In this document: positions 7,361 through 15,113 of the stretch, one piece after another | Layout: each line of letters starts with the position of its first letter | Position numbering within the stretch: position 1 is the stretch's first letter | Assembly: GCA_964607545.1 (NCBI GenBank) | Contig: CAZSLV010000039.1 | Coordinates: 1 to 17,428 of the forward strand | Source of the DNA: Gudongella sp964607545 | GTDB taxonomy: Bacteria > Bacillota > Clostridia > Tissierellales > Tissierellaceae | Direction: 5' to 3' | Length of the DNA stretch: 17,428 bases | Translations under genes and position numbers: made by a program | Notes under the pieces: model-generated | Databases searched by the model: none | Told to the model about the DNA's origin: nothing | Seen by the model: only the letters and a program-made list of their open reading frames with translations

Positions 7361-8477
7361 AATTGAAAGCATCTTTAACTTTTTTGAAAAAACCTTTTTT
7401 CTCAGGTGACTTATATTCTTCTCCCATACTTTCTGAGTACTTTAGAAGGTTTTCCTTTTGCAAATCAGTAATATCTTTAGGTATAATGACTTTTACTGTA
7501 AAGAATAAATCTCCTTTACCTAGGCCCCTTACATTTGGAACCCCCTTATGCTTTAGTTTAAAGGTGGTATGGGAATCTGTTCCATGGGGTAGGTCAAATT
7601 TCTCTATCCCTTCTAGGGTAGGCACTTCTATTTGTGAACCCAGAATAGCTTGGGTGTAAGTTATAGGAACATCTACAAGTAAATCTAAGCCTTCTCTAGC
7701 AAATACTGGGTGTTCTTTTACTGAAATATACAAGTACAAGTCTCCAGGCGGCCCACCTTTTTCTCCTGCATGTCCTTCTCCTCTTACCGACATAATCGAA
7801 CCAGTATCTACACCAGGAGGAATCTTTACATTAATTTTTTTAGTTTTTACAATCTTACCCTGGCCATGGCAGGTATCACAGTGGTCCTTTATTATCTCCC
7901 CTGTACCATTACATTCATCACATTCTCCCACTTGAACAAACTGCCCAAAAGGGGTTTGTTGGGCATACCTAATTTCACCTGTCCCATTACACTTATTACA
8001 AGTATCCTTACTTGTACCAGGTTTTGCCCCGCTTCCCTCACAAGTAGTACATGTTTCATACCTTCTTACCTGTACTTCTTTTTCAACTCCAAAGACAGCT
8101 TCCTCAAAGTCTATGCTTATTCTTTGTTCTAAATCAGGTCCCCTTGCAGGACCCCTTCTCCTACTTCTACTAGACCTAGAACCAAAACCACCAAATACAT
8201 CAAAGATATCTCCAAATATATCTCCAAAGTCTCCAAAATTACCAGAACCTGCCTGGGGGTCTATGCCTGCATGCCCAAACTTATCATATCTTTCTCTCAT
8301 TTGTGGATTACTTAAAATTTCATAAGCTGCACTTACTTCCTTAAAGTTTTGTTCAGCTTCTTCATCATTTGGATTTAAATCTGGATGATATTTCTTAGCA
8401 AGCTTCCTATAGGCCTTTTTAACCTCATCTGTACTTGCATTTTTTTCTATGTGGAGTATTTCGTAAAAATCCTTCAA
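7359..8477 (-). CDS. dnaJ: Chaperone DnaJ (type I Hsp40)
   Basis: Co-chaperone that delivers unfolded clients to DnaK and stimulates its ATPase. Domains in order: J-domain (about 1-70) with HPD at 31-33; a Gly/Phe-rich region (about 72-110); four zinc-binding repeats CxxCxGxG at 143-150, 160-167, 186-193 and 200-207; then the C-terminal client-binding and dimerisation domains. The 372 residues are standard for a complete type I DnaJ. The only possible in-frame start is TTG 8477, as a stop occurs nine codons upstream without an ATG. Its ribosome binding site is poor (GGTG at seven bases), and a 7-codon reading frame (ATG at 8497) ends with a TGA overlapping this TTG, so initiation may depend on coupling. 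It is the last gene of the HrcA-controlled operon, separated from dnaK by a palindrome without a T-run. Confidence 0.97.
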   Translation of the reverse strand: MKDFYEILHIEKNASTDEVKKAYRKLAKKYHPDLNPNDEEAEQNFKEVSAAYEILSNPQMRERYDKFGHAGIDPQAGSGNFGDFGDIFGDIFDVFGGFGSRSSRSRRRGPARGPDLEQRISIDFEEAVFGVEKEVQVRRYETCTTCEGSGAKPGTSKDTCNKCNGTGEIRYAQQTPFGQFVQVGECDECNGTGEIIKDHCDTCHGQGKIVKTKKINVKIPPGVDTGSIMSVRGEGHAGEKGGPPGDLYLYISVKEHPVFAREGLDLLVDVPITYTQAILGSQIEVPTLEGIEKFDLPHGTDSHTTFKLKHKGVPNVRGLGKGDLFFTVKVIIPKDITDLQKENLLKYSESMGEEYKSPEKKGFFKKVKDAFN

Positions 8478-8512
8478 TAATGTACACCATCTTCCATATA
8501 ATATTCATAAGT

Positions 8513-8540
8513 AGGGCTAAACTCTTAAGAGTTTAGCCCT
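8513..8540 (-). other. Intercistronic palindrome between dnaK and dnaJ
   Basis: A perfect 28-base palindrome (arms AGGGCTAAACTCTT and its complement) starts 6 bases after the dnaK stop codon. The sequence that follows on the minus strand, ACTTATGAATATT, has no T-run, so it is not a normal terminator. An mRNA processing, stabilising or weak attenuating site is more likely; this is inferred from structure alone. Confidence 0.75.
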
Positions 8541-8546
8541 GTATTA

Positions 8547-10364
8547 TTAATCTTCATCTACTACTTCATAGTCAGCATCAACAACATCTTCATCTTGGCT
8601 TGTTTCTTGGCCTTGTGCCTGACCCTCTTGAGTAGTTTCATAAAGCTTCTGAGAAATTGCATGGAATTCGTTTGTTAGTTCCTCAGTTTTTTTCTTAATA
8701 TCCTCTATATCATCGCCTTCTAGGGCTTTTTTAAGAGATTCTAGTTTTTCTTCTACTTTAGACTTTTCATCTGCATTTATCTTATCTTCTAGTTCTTTTA
8801 AGGTTTTTTCTGTTTGATAAACTATTGAATCACCATTATTTCTAACTTCGATACTTTCTTTCTTAATCCTATCTTCTTCAGCAAATCTTTCAGCATCTTT
8901 TACCTTTTGCTTTATTTCTTCTTCACTTAGCTTGGTTGATGCAGTAATTGTAATTTTTTGTTCTTTACCAGTTCCTAAGTCTTTTGCACTTACATTTACA
9001 ATCCCATTAGCATCTATATCAAATGTTACTTCTATTTGAGGGACCCCTCTTGGTGCAGGTAGTATACCTGTAAGCTGGAACCTACCTAGGGTAACATTGT
9101 CATTAGCCATTTGTCTTTCTCCTTGAAGGACATGGATGTCAGTAGATGTTTGGTTGTCAGATGCAGTTGTAAATATTTGAGATTTCTTAGTTGGTATAGT
9201 TGTATTTCTTTCAATTAACTTAGTTGTAACTCCACCTAGGGTTTCAATACCTAAAGATAGTGGGGTAACATCTAAAAGTAGTAGGTCTTTAACTTCCCCA
9301 CTTAAAACTCCACCTTGAATAGCTGCACCTAGGGCAACACTTTCATCAGGGTTAATATCTTTTTGTGGTTCTTTTCCAATTAATTTTTTAACAGCATCTT
9401 GAACAGCTGGAATTCTTATTGAACCCCCAACAAGCAATACCTTTTCAATATCAGAAGCTGATATTCCAGCATCTTTTATAGCTGCCTTTACAGGTTCAAT
9501 TGTCTTATCAATTAAATCAGATGTTAATTCATCAAATTTAGCCCTGGTAATATCCATATTTAAATGTAGTGGACCAGCTGCAGTAGCAGTTATAAATGGC
9601 AAGTTGATGTTAGTTGATTTTGTTGTTGATAACTCTTTTTTAGCTTTTTCAGCAGCTTCTTTTAATCTTTGAAGAGCCATGTTGTCTGTTCTTAAGTCAA
9701 CCCCATTTTCTCTTTTAAACTGATCTGCTATATGGTCAATTAATTTATTGTCAAAGTCATCTCCACCTAGGAGGTTATTTCCCCTAGTTGCTAGTACTTC
9801 AAAAACCCCATCACCTAATTCAAGTATGGAAACATCAAATGTTCCTCCCCCAAGGTCAAATACCATGATCTTGTGTTGACCTTGTTCCTTATCTAAACCA
9901 TAGGATAAGGCAGCAGCTGTTGGCTCGTTAATTATCCTCTTAACGTTTAAACCTGCTATTTTACCAGCATCTTTTGTTGCTTGTCTTTGACTATCTGTAA
10001 AGTAGGCTGGAACAGTTATAACAGCATCTGTTACTGTTTCACCTAGGTAGCTTTCTGCATCTGCTTTAATCTTTTGGAGAATCATAGCTGAAATCTCTTC
10101 AGGACTATATTTCTTGCCATCAATTTCAGTTTTATAATCGCTACCCATATGTCTTTTGATAGATTGAACTGTCCTATCTGGATTAGTGATAGCTTGTCTT
10201 TTAGCTGTTTCTCCTACTAACCTTTCCCCATCCTTTGTAAAAGCTACTACAGAAGGGGTGGTCCTATTTCCCTCAGCGTTAGGAATAATAACAGCTTCTC
10301 CACCTTCCATTACAGCTACAGCTGAGTTTGTAGTTCCTAAATCAATACCTATAATTTTACTCAT
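8547..10364 (-). CDS. dnaK: Chaperone DnaK (Hsp70)
   Basis: ATP-dependent Hsp70 that binds exposed hydrophobic peptides and works with DnaJ and GrpE. The nucleotide-binding domain shows IDLGTTNS (7-14), VFDLGGGTFDVSIL (168-181) and the LLVGGSIRIP signature; these are followed by the hydrophobic interdomain linker (DLLLLDVTPLSLG), the beta-sandwich peptide-binding domain, the helical lid (about 500-580) and an acidic tail ending in DADYEVVDED. At 605 residues it has the typical Bacillota length, without the extra N-lobe insert of Gram-negative Hsp70s. ATG 10364 is preceded by GGGGAGGAAA, the strongest ribosome binding site in the operon, which fits the need for more DnaK than DnaJ (weak site, TTG start). 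It lies 16 bases after grpE. Confidence 0.98.
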   Translation of the reverse strand: MSKIIGIDLGTTNSAVAVMEGGEAVIIPNAEGNRTTPSVVAFTKDGERLVGETAKRQAITNPDRTVQSIKRHMGSDYKTEIDGKKYSPEEISAMILQKIKADAESYLGETVTDAVITVPAYFTDSQRQATKDAGKIAGLNVKRIINEPTAAALSYGLDKEQGQHKIMVFDLGGGTFDVSILELGDGVFEVLATRGNNLLGGDDFDNKLIDHIADQFKRENGVDLRTDNMALQRLKEAAEKAKKELSTTKSTNINLPFITATAAGPLHLNMDITRAKFDELTSDLIDKTIEPVKAAIKDAGISASDIEKVLLVGGSIRIPAVQDAVKKLIGKEPQKDINPDESVALGAAIQGGVLSGEVKDLLLLDVTPLSLGIETLGGVTTKLIERNTTIPTKKSQIFTTASDNQTSTDIHVLQGERQMANDNVTLGRFQLTGILPAPRGVPQIEVTFDIDANGIVNVSAKDLGTGKEQKITITASTKLSEEEIKQKVKDAERFAEEDRIKKESIEVRNNGDSIVYQTEKTLKELEDKINADEKSKVEEKLESLKKALEGDDIEDIKKKTEELTNEFHAISQKLYETTQEGQAQGQETSQDEDVVDADYEVVDED

Positions 10365-10380
10365 TCTTTTTCCTCCCCTA

Positions 10381-10929
10381 TTATTGTGACACTATAACCA
10401 TTGCTGGTCTGATCACTTTTTCATTTAACATATAACCTTTTTGCAATACTTCAATTATTGTTCCCTTTTCTTCTTCACTTTCTAGTGTAGAAACTGCATG
10501 GTGAAAATTTGGATCAAATTCCTTGCCCAAGGCTTCTATTTCTACAATGTTGTTTTTTTCTAAACTTTCTATAAATTGCTTTTCTATCATTGCTACACCT
10601 GAGTAGAATAAGTCTTCCTTATCTTCACATGTGGATAAGGCTCTTTGAAAGTTGTCGAGGACAGGAAGTATATCCACTGCAATTGATTCAATTCCATACT
10701 TTATGGAAACTGCCTTGTCATTTTCTGTCCTTCTCTTATAGTTTTGGAAATCTGCTTGGAGACGAGTTAATTTAGTTTGCAAGTCCTCAAGTTCTTTTTC
10801 TTTTTCTTTAATTTTACTCTTGTAGTTTAGAATGGCTTCCTCCTCCTTTGGCTCGCTAAGGACTTGTTCCCCATCTATTTCTTCTGACTTTAAACTATCG
10901 TCCTTCATCTTGTTTTCTTCTATAGTCAT
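10381..10929 (-). CDS. grpE: Nucleotide exchange factor GrpE
   Basis: Releases ADP from DnaK to reset the chaperone cycle. The 182 residues show a low-complexity, charged N-terminus (1-32), a long coiled-coil dimerisation helix (about 33-85, with LQADFQNYKRR at 57-67), the four-helix region containing ILPVLDNFQRAL (87-98), and the C-terminal beta domain that contacts DnaK, with the conserved EFDPNFHHAV (137-146) and the end segment VIRPAMVIV. Length fits the family. ATG 10929 follows AGAGGTGAT. It lies 16 bases after hrcA and 16 before dnaK, so all three are on one message. Confidence 0.96.
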   Translation of the reverse strand: MTIEENKMKDDSLKSEEIDGEQVLSEPKEEEAILNYKSKIKEKEKELEDLQTKLTRLQADFQNYKRRTENDKAVSIKYGIESIAVDILPVLDNFQRALSTCEDKEDLFYSGVAMIEKQFIESLEKNNIVEIEALGKEFDPNFHHAVSTLESEEEKGTIIEVLQKGYMLNEKVIRPAMVIVSQ

Positions 10930-10945
10930 CTTATCACCTCTTAAC

Positions 10946-11974
10946 TCAATAGTTGTTATTAATAATTTCTGAGATATTTTCAGAAAATATTTTTAGTGTC
11001 TTTATAAGCTCTAGGTAGTTCATCCTAGTTGGTCCTATAATTCCTATTTTACCCAAAGTTTCACCTTCAAGCTTGTAGGTAGCCGTTATAATGCTACATT
11101 CCTTGACAGGAACATAAATGTTTTCAGCACCTATCATTATGTCAATGTCCTTATTATCCATAAGGAGTAGGTCCATTAGGTCGTTTTTATCTTCGATAAA
11201 TGAAATAATTGATTTTACCCTGTCAATATCCTTATACTCAGGAAAGTTTAAGAGCCTTGTTATACCATCTGAATAAAGTTCTATGGTATCCATACTACCT
11301 ATAGACTTGCCTAAAATAGGTATGATATCTTCAATCATTCCCTTGTACTTGTAAAAGTCCCTAAATAGTTCTTCATTTAATTTTTTATCAATCTCATAAA
11401 AAGAACGATTTTTTAACTTTTTATTTAGCATATTGGTAATCCTATTAAGTTGATCTTCTGGGATCCTCTCCTCCATATTAAAGATAGTGTTTTTTATTAT
11501 TCCACTTTCATTTACAACTATCAATAAAATTTGATTTTTATCAATTGGCAGGAGTTGGATATGCCTAATCTTTGTTTCCTTTTGCTTTGGTGAGAGGGCT
11601 ATAGCAGTATAGGAAGTTATTTGAGATAAGAGCTTAGAGGAATTTAATATTAACTGTTCTATCTCCTTGCTTTCTTCCTCAAGTATCCTCTTAATGTCAG
11701 ATTTCTTCTTTGTATCATTCTTATTGTCTTTAAGCTCAAGTAAATTATCTACATATAACCTATACCCCTTGTCAGAAGGAATCCTACCAGAAGATGAATG
11801 AGTTTTTATTAAATACCCCATATCTTCAAGGTCAGACATTTCATTCCTAATAGTAGCTGGGGATACACCTAAGTTGTAATCCTTTGATATGGTCCTAGAA
11901 CCTATAGGCTCAGCAGAACTTACATAGCTTTCTATTATAGCATATAAAACTTTTAATTTTCTTTCATCCAACAT
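10946..11974 (-). CDS. hrcA: Heat-inducible transcription repressor HrcA
   Basis: Repressor of class I heat-shock operons; it binds CIRCE and is kept active by GroE in studied Bacillota. I place the start at ATG 11974 (MLDERKLK, 342 residues), preceded by AGAGGTGAT. The frame extends 13 codons to 12013, but that would put the start within the CIRCE operator and lacks a binding site. The N-terminal winged helix (about 1-75) contains GVSPATIRNEMSDLE (36-50) and SSSGRIPSDKGYRLYVD (60-76, the family's TSAGRIPTxKGYRxYVD). The dimerisation/GAF-like portion follows to the C-terminus. First gene of hrcA-grpE-dnaK-dnaJ, directly behind its promoter and operator, hence autoregulated. Confidence 0.97.
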   Translation of the reverse strand: MLDERKLKVLYAIIESYVSSAEPIGSRTISKDYNLGVSPATIRNEMSDLEDMGYLIKTHSSSGRIPSDKGYRLYVDNLLELKDNKNDTKKKSDIKRILEEESKEIEQLILNSSKLLSQITSYTAIALSPKQKETKIRHIQLLPIDKNQILLIVVNESGIIKNTIFNMEERIPEDQLNRITNMLNKKLKNRSFYEIDKKLNEELFRDFYKYKGMIEDIIPILGKSIGSMDTIELYSDGITRLLNFPEYKDIDRVKSIISFIEDKNDLMDLLLMDNKDIDIMIGAENIYVPVKECSIITATYKLEGETLGKIGIIGPTRMNYLELIKTLKIFSENISEIINNNY

Positions 11975-12006
11975 ATAATCACCTCTAAATTCAATTTGGA
12001 TGATTG

Positions 12007-12033
12007 TTAGCACTCTGACTGAGTGAGTGCTAA
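12007..12033 (-). promoter_or_regulatory. CIRCE operator (HrcA binding site)
   Basis: A perfect 9-9-9 match to the CIRCE consensus: TTAGCACTC (12007-12015), a 9-base spacer, GAGTGCTAA (12025-12033). It begins about 10 bases after the -10 box, so it covers or follows the transcription start and lies in the 5' leader of hrcA, the classic position for HrcA repression. Confidence 0.98.
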
Positions 12034-12043
12034 TCCTATATAT

Positions 12044-12072
12044 AAATTACCACCTATAGGGTCAATTGTCAA
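12044..12072 (-). promoter_or_regulatory. Sigma-A-type promoter of hrcA-grpE-dnaK-dnaJ
   Basis: A perfect TTGACA (12072-12067), a 17-base spacer and TAATTT (12049-12044), immediately upstream of CIRCE and 15 bases after the hemW stop codon. This is a strong vegetative promoter under HrcA control. Confidence 0.88.
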
Positions 12073-12087
12073 CAGTTTTTACAAGAT

Positions 12088-13221
12088 TTATATAAAATCT
12101 ACCTCAACTAAATTACTTAAGTCTAAACCTTTTTTGCTTAACTTAATAGAAGGGCCTGTATCTATTAGCAAACCATTTTTTATATGCCTTTCTATGGGGT
12201 CTTTGTACTTTTCCATAAGGATATGGGAAAACTTATCTTCATAGTCTTTTTTTATTATCCCCTTGTTCATCCTAATAGCAAGTATTAGGTATTCAGCTTC
12301 TTTTAGTTTAATATCTATACTTTCACTACCTCCTATTGGGAGTTTTCCCTCTTGTATTTTTTTAAAGTACATGTCAAATTTACTTTCATTCCAATACCTT
12401 TTATCATCTATGTTTGAATGACTTCCTAGGCCAAGACCTAGGTAGGGTTTCAATTCCCAGTAGCCAATATTGTGTTTAGATTCAAAGCCTAGCTTGGCAA
12501 AGTTAGAAATTTCATATTGGATAAAATTATTTTCCTCTAAAAACTCTACCCCTTCATGATACATTTTTCTTTCTTCCTCTTCACTTGGCATTTTAAGCAG
12601 GCCTTTTTGCTTCCATGTATACATTAAAGTTCCTTCTTCTAAGATTAGGCCATACATGGATATATGAGATAGGCCTAAGTCAATAACTTCCTTTAAGGAA
12701 CGCTTAAAGTCTTCTAGGTCCTCATTGGGTAGGCCAAATATCAAGTCCCCACTTATATTTGAAAAGGAATTCTCTTTTAATATTTGCAGGGTCCTTATAA
12801 CATCTATTTTATTGTGAATTCTTCCTATAGACTTAAGAGTTTTATCATTCATAGATTGTATGCCAAGGCTAAGTCTTGTTATACCTGCCTTTTTATATGA
12901 AATAGCCTTGTTATTATTTAATGTCCCTGGGTTTACTTCTATAGTAATCTCAGCATCTTTTGAAATTTCAAAGTCTTTATTTAAGGTCTCTAAAAGGATT
13001 TCAATCTTTTCCCCCTCAAGGACAGAAGGGGTCCCCCCACCTATAAATACGCTGTCTACTTTGTATCCCCTAGCCTTATCTTTAAGCATTGATACTTCCT
13101 TTAACAAGTATGAGAAATACTTTTCCTGCAAGTCCTTATTAGTAGGGATAGAGATAAAATCACAATAATGACACTTCTTTTCACAAAATGGTATGTGGAT
13201 ATATAAAGCTAAATTTTTCAT
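12088..13221 (-). CDS. hemW: Radical SAM haem chaperone HemW
   Basis: HemW binds haem and an Fe4S4 cluster and is thought to insert haem into respiratory proteins; it is often mislabelled as oxygen-independent coproporphyrinogen III oxidase (HemN). The start chosen is ATG 13221 (MKNLALYIHIPF, 377 residues), after GGAGG. The frame opens at TTG 13233, but that would place the GGAGG inside the gene. The radical-SAM motif is CEKKCHYC (Cys13, Cys17, Cys20), followed by Phe22 where true HemN has a fourth Cys, which marks HemW. GGGTPS (about 62-67), the LSLGIQS segment and HNIGYW are further family marks; a HemN-type C-terminal domain follows. It begins right after a terminator-like hairpin that follows lepA, with no space for a promoter, so its transcription likely depends on read-through from lepB-lepA. 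Confidence 0.94.
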   Translation of the reverse strand: MKNLALYIHIPFCEKKCHYCDFISIPTNKDLQEKYFSYLLKEVSMLKDKARGYKVDSVFIGGGTPSVLEGEKIEILLETLNKDFEISKDAEITIEVNPGTLNNNKAISYKKAGITRLSLGIQSMNDKTLKSIGRIHNKIDVIRTLQILKENSFSNISGDLIFGLPNEDLEDFKRSLKEVIDLGLSHISMYGLILEEGTLMYTWKQKGLLKMPSEEEERKMYHEGVEFLEENNFIQYEISNFAKLGFESKHNIGYWELKPYLGLGLGSHSNIDDKRYWNESKFDMYFKKIQEGKLPIGGSESIDIKLKEAEYLILAIRMNKGIIKKDYEDKFSHILMEKYKDPIERHIKNGLLIDTGPSIKLSKKGLDLSNLVEVDFI

Positions 13222-13231
13222 TATAACCTCC

Positions 13232-13261
13232 AAATAAAAGAGTACACAAGTTGTGTACTCT
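13232..13261 (-). terminator. Terminator-like hairpin between lepA and hemW
   Basis: An 11-bp perfect stem (AGAGTACACAA / TTGTGTACTCT) around a single unpaired base is followed on the minus strand by TTATTT. The lepA TAG stop overlaps the stem by two bases, and the hemW GGAGG starts right after the T-run. In a real fold the loop would open to at least three bases. Confidence 0.8.
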
Positions 13262-15068
13262 ATTTATCGTCATATTTTAAGACAGTTAAAAATGCTTCCT
13301 GAGGTACATCTACAGATCCAATCTGTCTCATTCTCTTCTTACCAGCCTTTTGTTTTTCAAGGAGCTTTCTCTTTCTTGAGATATCTCCCCCATAACACTT
13401 GGCTAAGACGTCTTTTCTTAGGGCCCTAATGGTTTCCCTAGCAATTATCTTATTACCAATACTCGCTTGTATTGGGACTGCGAATTGATGTCTTGGTATT
13501 ATATCAACTAGTCTTTCAGCTATAGATCTTCCTCTTTCATAAGCCTTTTCTTCATGGACTATAAGGGAAAATGCATCGACTAGCTCCCCATTTATTAAAA
13601 TATCCATCTTAACCAAGTCACTTTCCTTATAACCCATTAACTCGTAGTCAAAGGAAGCATAGCCCCTAGTTTTTGATTTTAAGGCATCAAAGAAATCGTA
13701 AATTACTTCATTAAGGGGGAGTTCATAGTTTAAGACAACCCTTGTTTCCTCAAGGTATTGCATATCCTTAAAGACCCCTCTCTTGTTTTGGCAAAGTTCC
13801 ATAATAGACCCTACATAGTCTGTTGGTGTCATAATGGCAGCCTTTACAATGGGCTCTTTCATACTAGCTATTTCTGTTGTAGGTGGAAGGTTTGATGGGT
13901 TTTGTATTTGTAACTCTTCTCCGCTTGTCTTTGTAACCTTGTAAATTACACTTGGGGCTGTTGTTATTATGGATAGGTCAAATTCCCTCTCTAACCTTTC
14001 TTGTATTATCTCCATATGAAGGAGGCCTAAAAACCCACACCTAAATCCAAAGCCAAGGGCTACTGATGTTTCAGGTTCAAAGATTAAGGCTCCATCATTA
14101 ACTTGTAGCTTTTCTAATGCTTCTCTTACAGTGTTAAAATCTTCCCCTTCAGCCGGGTATATACCACTGTATACCATAGGTATTACTTTTTTATAGCCTG
14201 GTAGGGCCTCTTTTGTAGGGTTTAGTGTCTCTGTTATAGTATCTCCTACCCTAGCTTCTTTTACATTCTTTATACTTGCTGTTAAATACCCTACTTCACC
14301 AGGCCCAATAGATTCTAGAGGTATATGTTTTGATGTGTTTACTCCAACTTCTGTTACTTCAAATTCCTTGCCAGTAGCCATCATCTTAACATTCATACCA
14401 GGAGATACCCTACCTTCAAAGACCCTTATGTAGCAAGTTACTCCCTTGTAGGTGTCATAATAGGAATCGAATATTAGGGCTTTTAAAGGTGCATTTTCAT
14501 CCCCACTTGGTGCAGGGACCTTCTTTACTATCTCTTCTAAAACAGCCTCTACATTAATCCCATCCTTAGCAGATATCATAGGGGCATCTTGGGCTTCTAT
14601 TCCAATTATATCTTCTATTTCTGTTTTAACTTCATCAGCCCTGGCACTTGGCAGGTCAATTTTATTTATAACTGGTAAAATTTCCAAGTCTTGGTCTAAG
14701 GCTAAGTAAACATTAGCTAGGGTTTGGGCTTCAACCCCTTGGGTTGCATCAACTACTAAAATAGCCCCTTCACAGGCAGCAAGCGACCTTGAAACTTCAT
14801 AGTTAAAGTCTACATGACCAGGAGTGTCAATTAAGTTTAATATGTACTCTTGTCCATCTCTTGCCTTATAGACTAATCTTACAGCCTTTAATTTTATTGT
14901 GATTCCTCTTTCTCTTTCTAAATCCATTTTATCTAAAACTTGTTCCTGCATCTCTCTGGAAGTAAGCATGCCTGTAATTTCTATTAACCTATCTGCAAGT
15001 GTAGATTTTCCATGGTCTATATGAGCTATAATAGAAAAATTTCTAATATTTTTTTGATTAATCCGCAT
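13260..15068 (-). CDS. lepA: Translation elongation factor 4 (LepA)
   Basis: A ribosome-associated GTPase, variously described as a back-translocase and a factor in initiation or ribosome biogenesis. The 602 residues include a complete GTPase domain: AHIDHGKS (15-22), RGITIK (54-59), DTPGH (81-85), NKID (135-138) and SAKDG. These are followed by the EF-G-like domains and the LepA-specific C-terminal domain with the basic end (CYGGDISRKRKLLEKQKAGK), which reaches the peptidyl-transferase region. Length matches the family (about 600). ATG 15068 follows AGGAGGAAT. It sits 44 bases after lepB, with a hairpin in the gap, and ends in a terminator-like hairpin before hemW. In spore-forming relatives the slot upstream of lepA usually holds gpr-spoIIP; here it holds lepB. 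Confidence 0.98.
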   Translation of the reverse strand: MRINQKNIRNFSIIAHIDHGKSTLADRLIEITGMLTSREMQEQVLDKMDLERERGITIKLKAVRLVYKARDGQEYILNLIDTPGHVDFNYEVSRSLAACEGAILVVDATQGVEAQTLANVYLALDQDLEILPVINKIDLPSARADEVKTEIEDIIGIEAQDAPMISAKDGINVEAVLEEIVKKVPAPSGDENAPLKALIFDSYYDTYKGVTCYIRVFEGRVSPGMNVKMMATGKEFEVTEVGVNTSKHIPLESIGPGEVGYLTASIKNVKEARVGDTITETLNPTKEALPGYKKVIPMVYSGIYPAEGEDFNTVREALEKLQVNDGALIFEPETSVALGFGFRCGFLGLLHMEIIQERLEREFDLSIITTAPSVIYKVTKTSGEELQIQNPSNLPPTTEIASMKEPIVKAAIMTPTDYVGSIMELCQNKRGVFKDMQYLEETRVVLNYELPLNEVIYDFFDALKSKTRGYASFDYELMGYKESDLVKMDILINGELVDAFSLIVHEEKAYERGRSIAERLVDIIPRHQFAVPIQASIGNKIIARETIRALRKDVLAKCYGGDISRKRKLLEKQKAGKKRMRQIGSVDVPQEAFLTVLKYDDK

Positions 15069-15087
15069 AATATTCCTCCTAATAATT

Positions 15088-15113
15088 AACTAAAATGCCT
15101 CCCTTTGGGAGGC
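15088..15113 (-). terminator. Hairpin/attenuator between lepB and lepA
   Basis: A 7-bp GC-rich stem (GCCTCCC / GGGAGGC, loop AAA on the minus strand) abuts the lepB TAG stop and is followed by ATTTTAGTT. The T-run is short and broken, so partial termination or a processing site is more likely than a full stop; lepA has no obvious promoter of its own in the remaining bases. Confidence 0.6.

Noticed and set aside
7339..10065. Repeated CCTAGG hexamers across the window
   Set aside because: They fall mostly in coding sequence and are explained by common Leu/Gly/Arg/Pro codon use (CTA, GGT, AGG); there is no regular spacing.
12023..12244. Plus-strand frame starting near CIRCE
   Set aside because: It is antisense to the end of hemW and has no ribosome binding site or family resemblance.
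12088..13221. Coproporphyrinogen III oxidase (HemN) as the product
   Set aside because: The fourth Cys of the HemN motif is replaced by Phe22, and the N-terminus lacks the HemN extension; HemW fits better.
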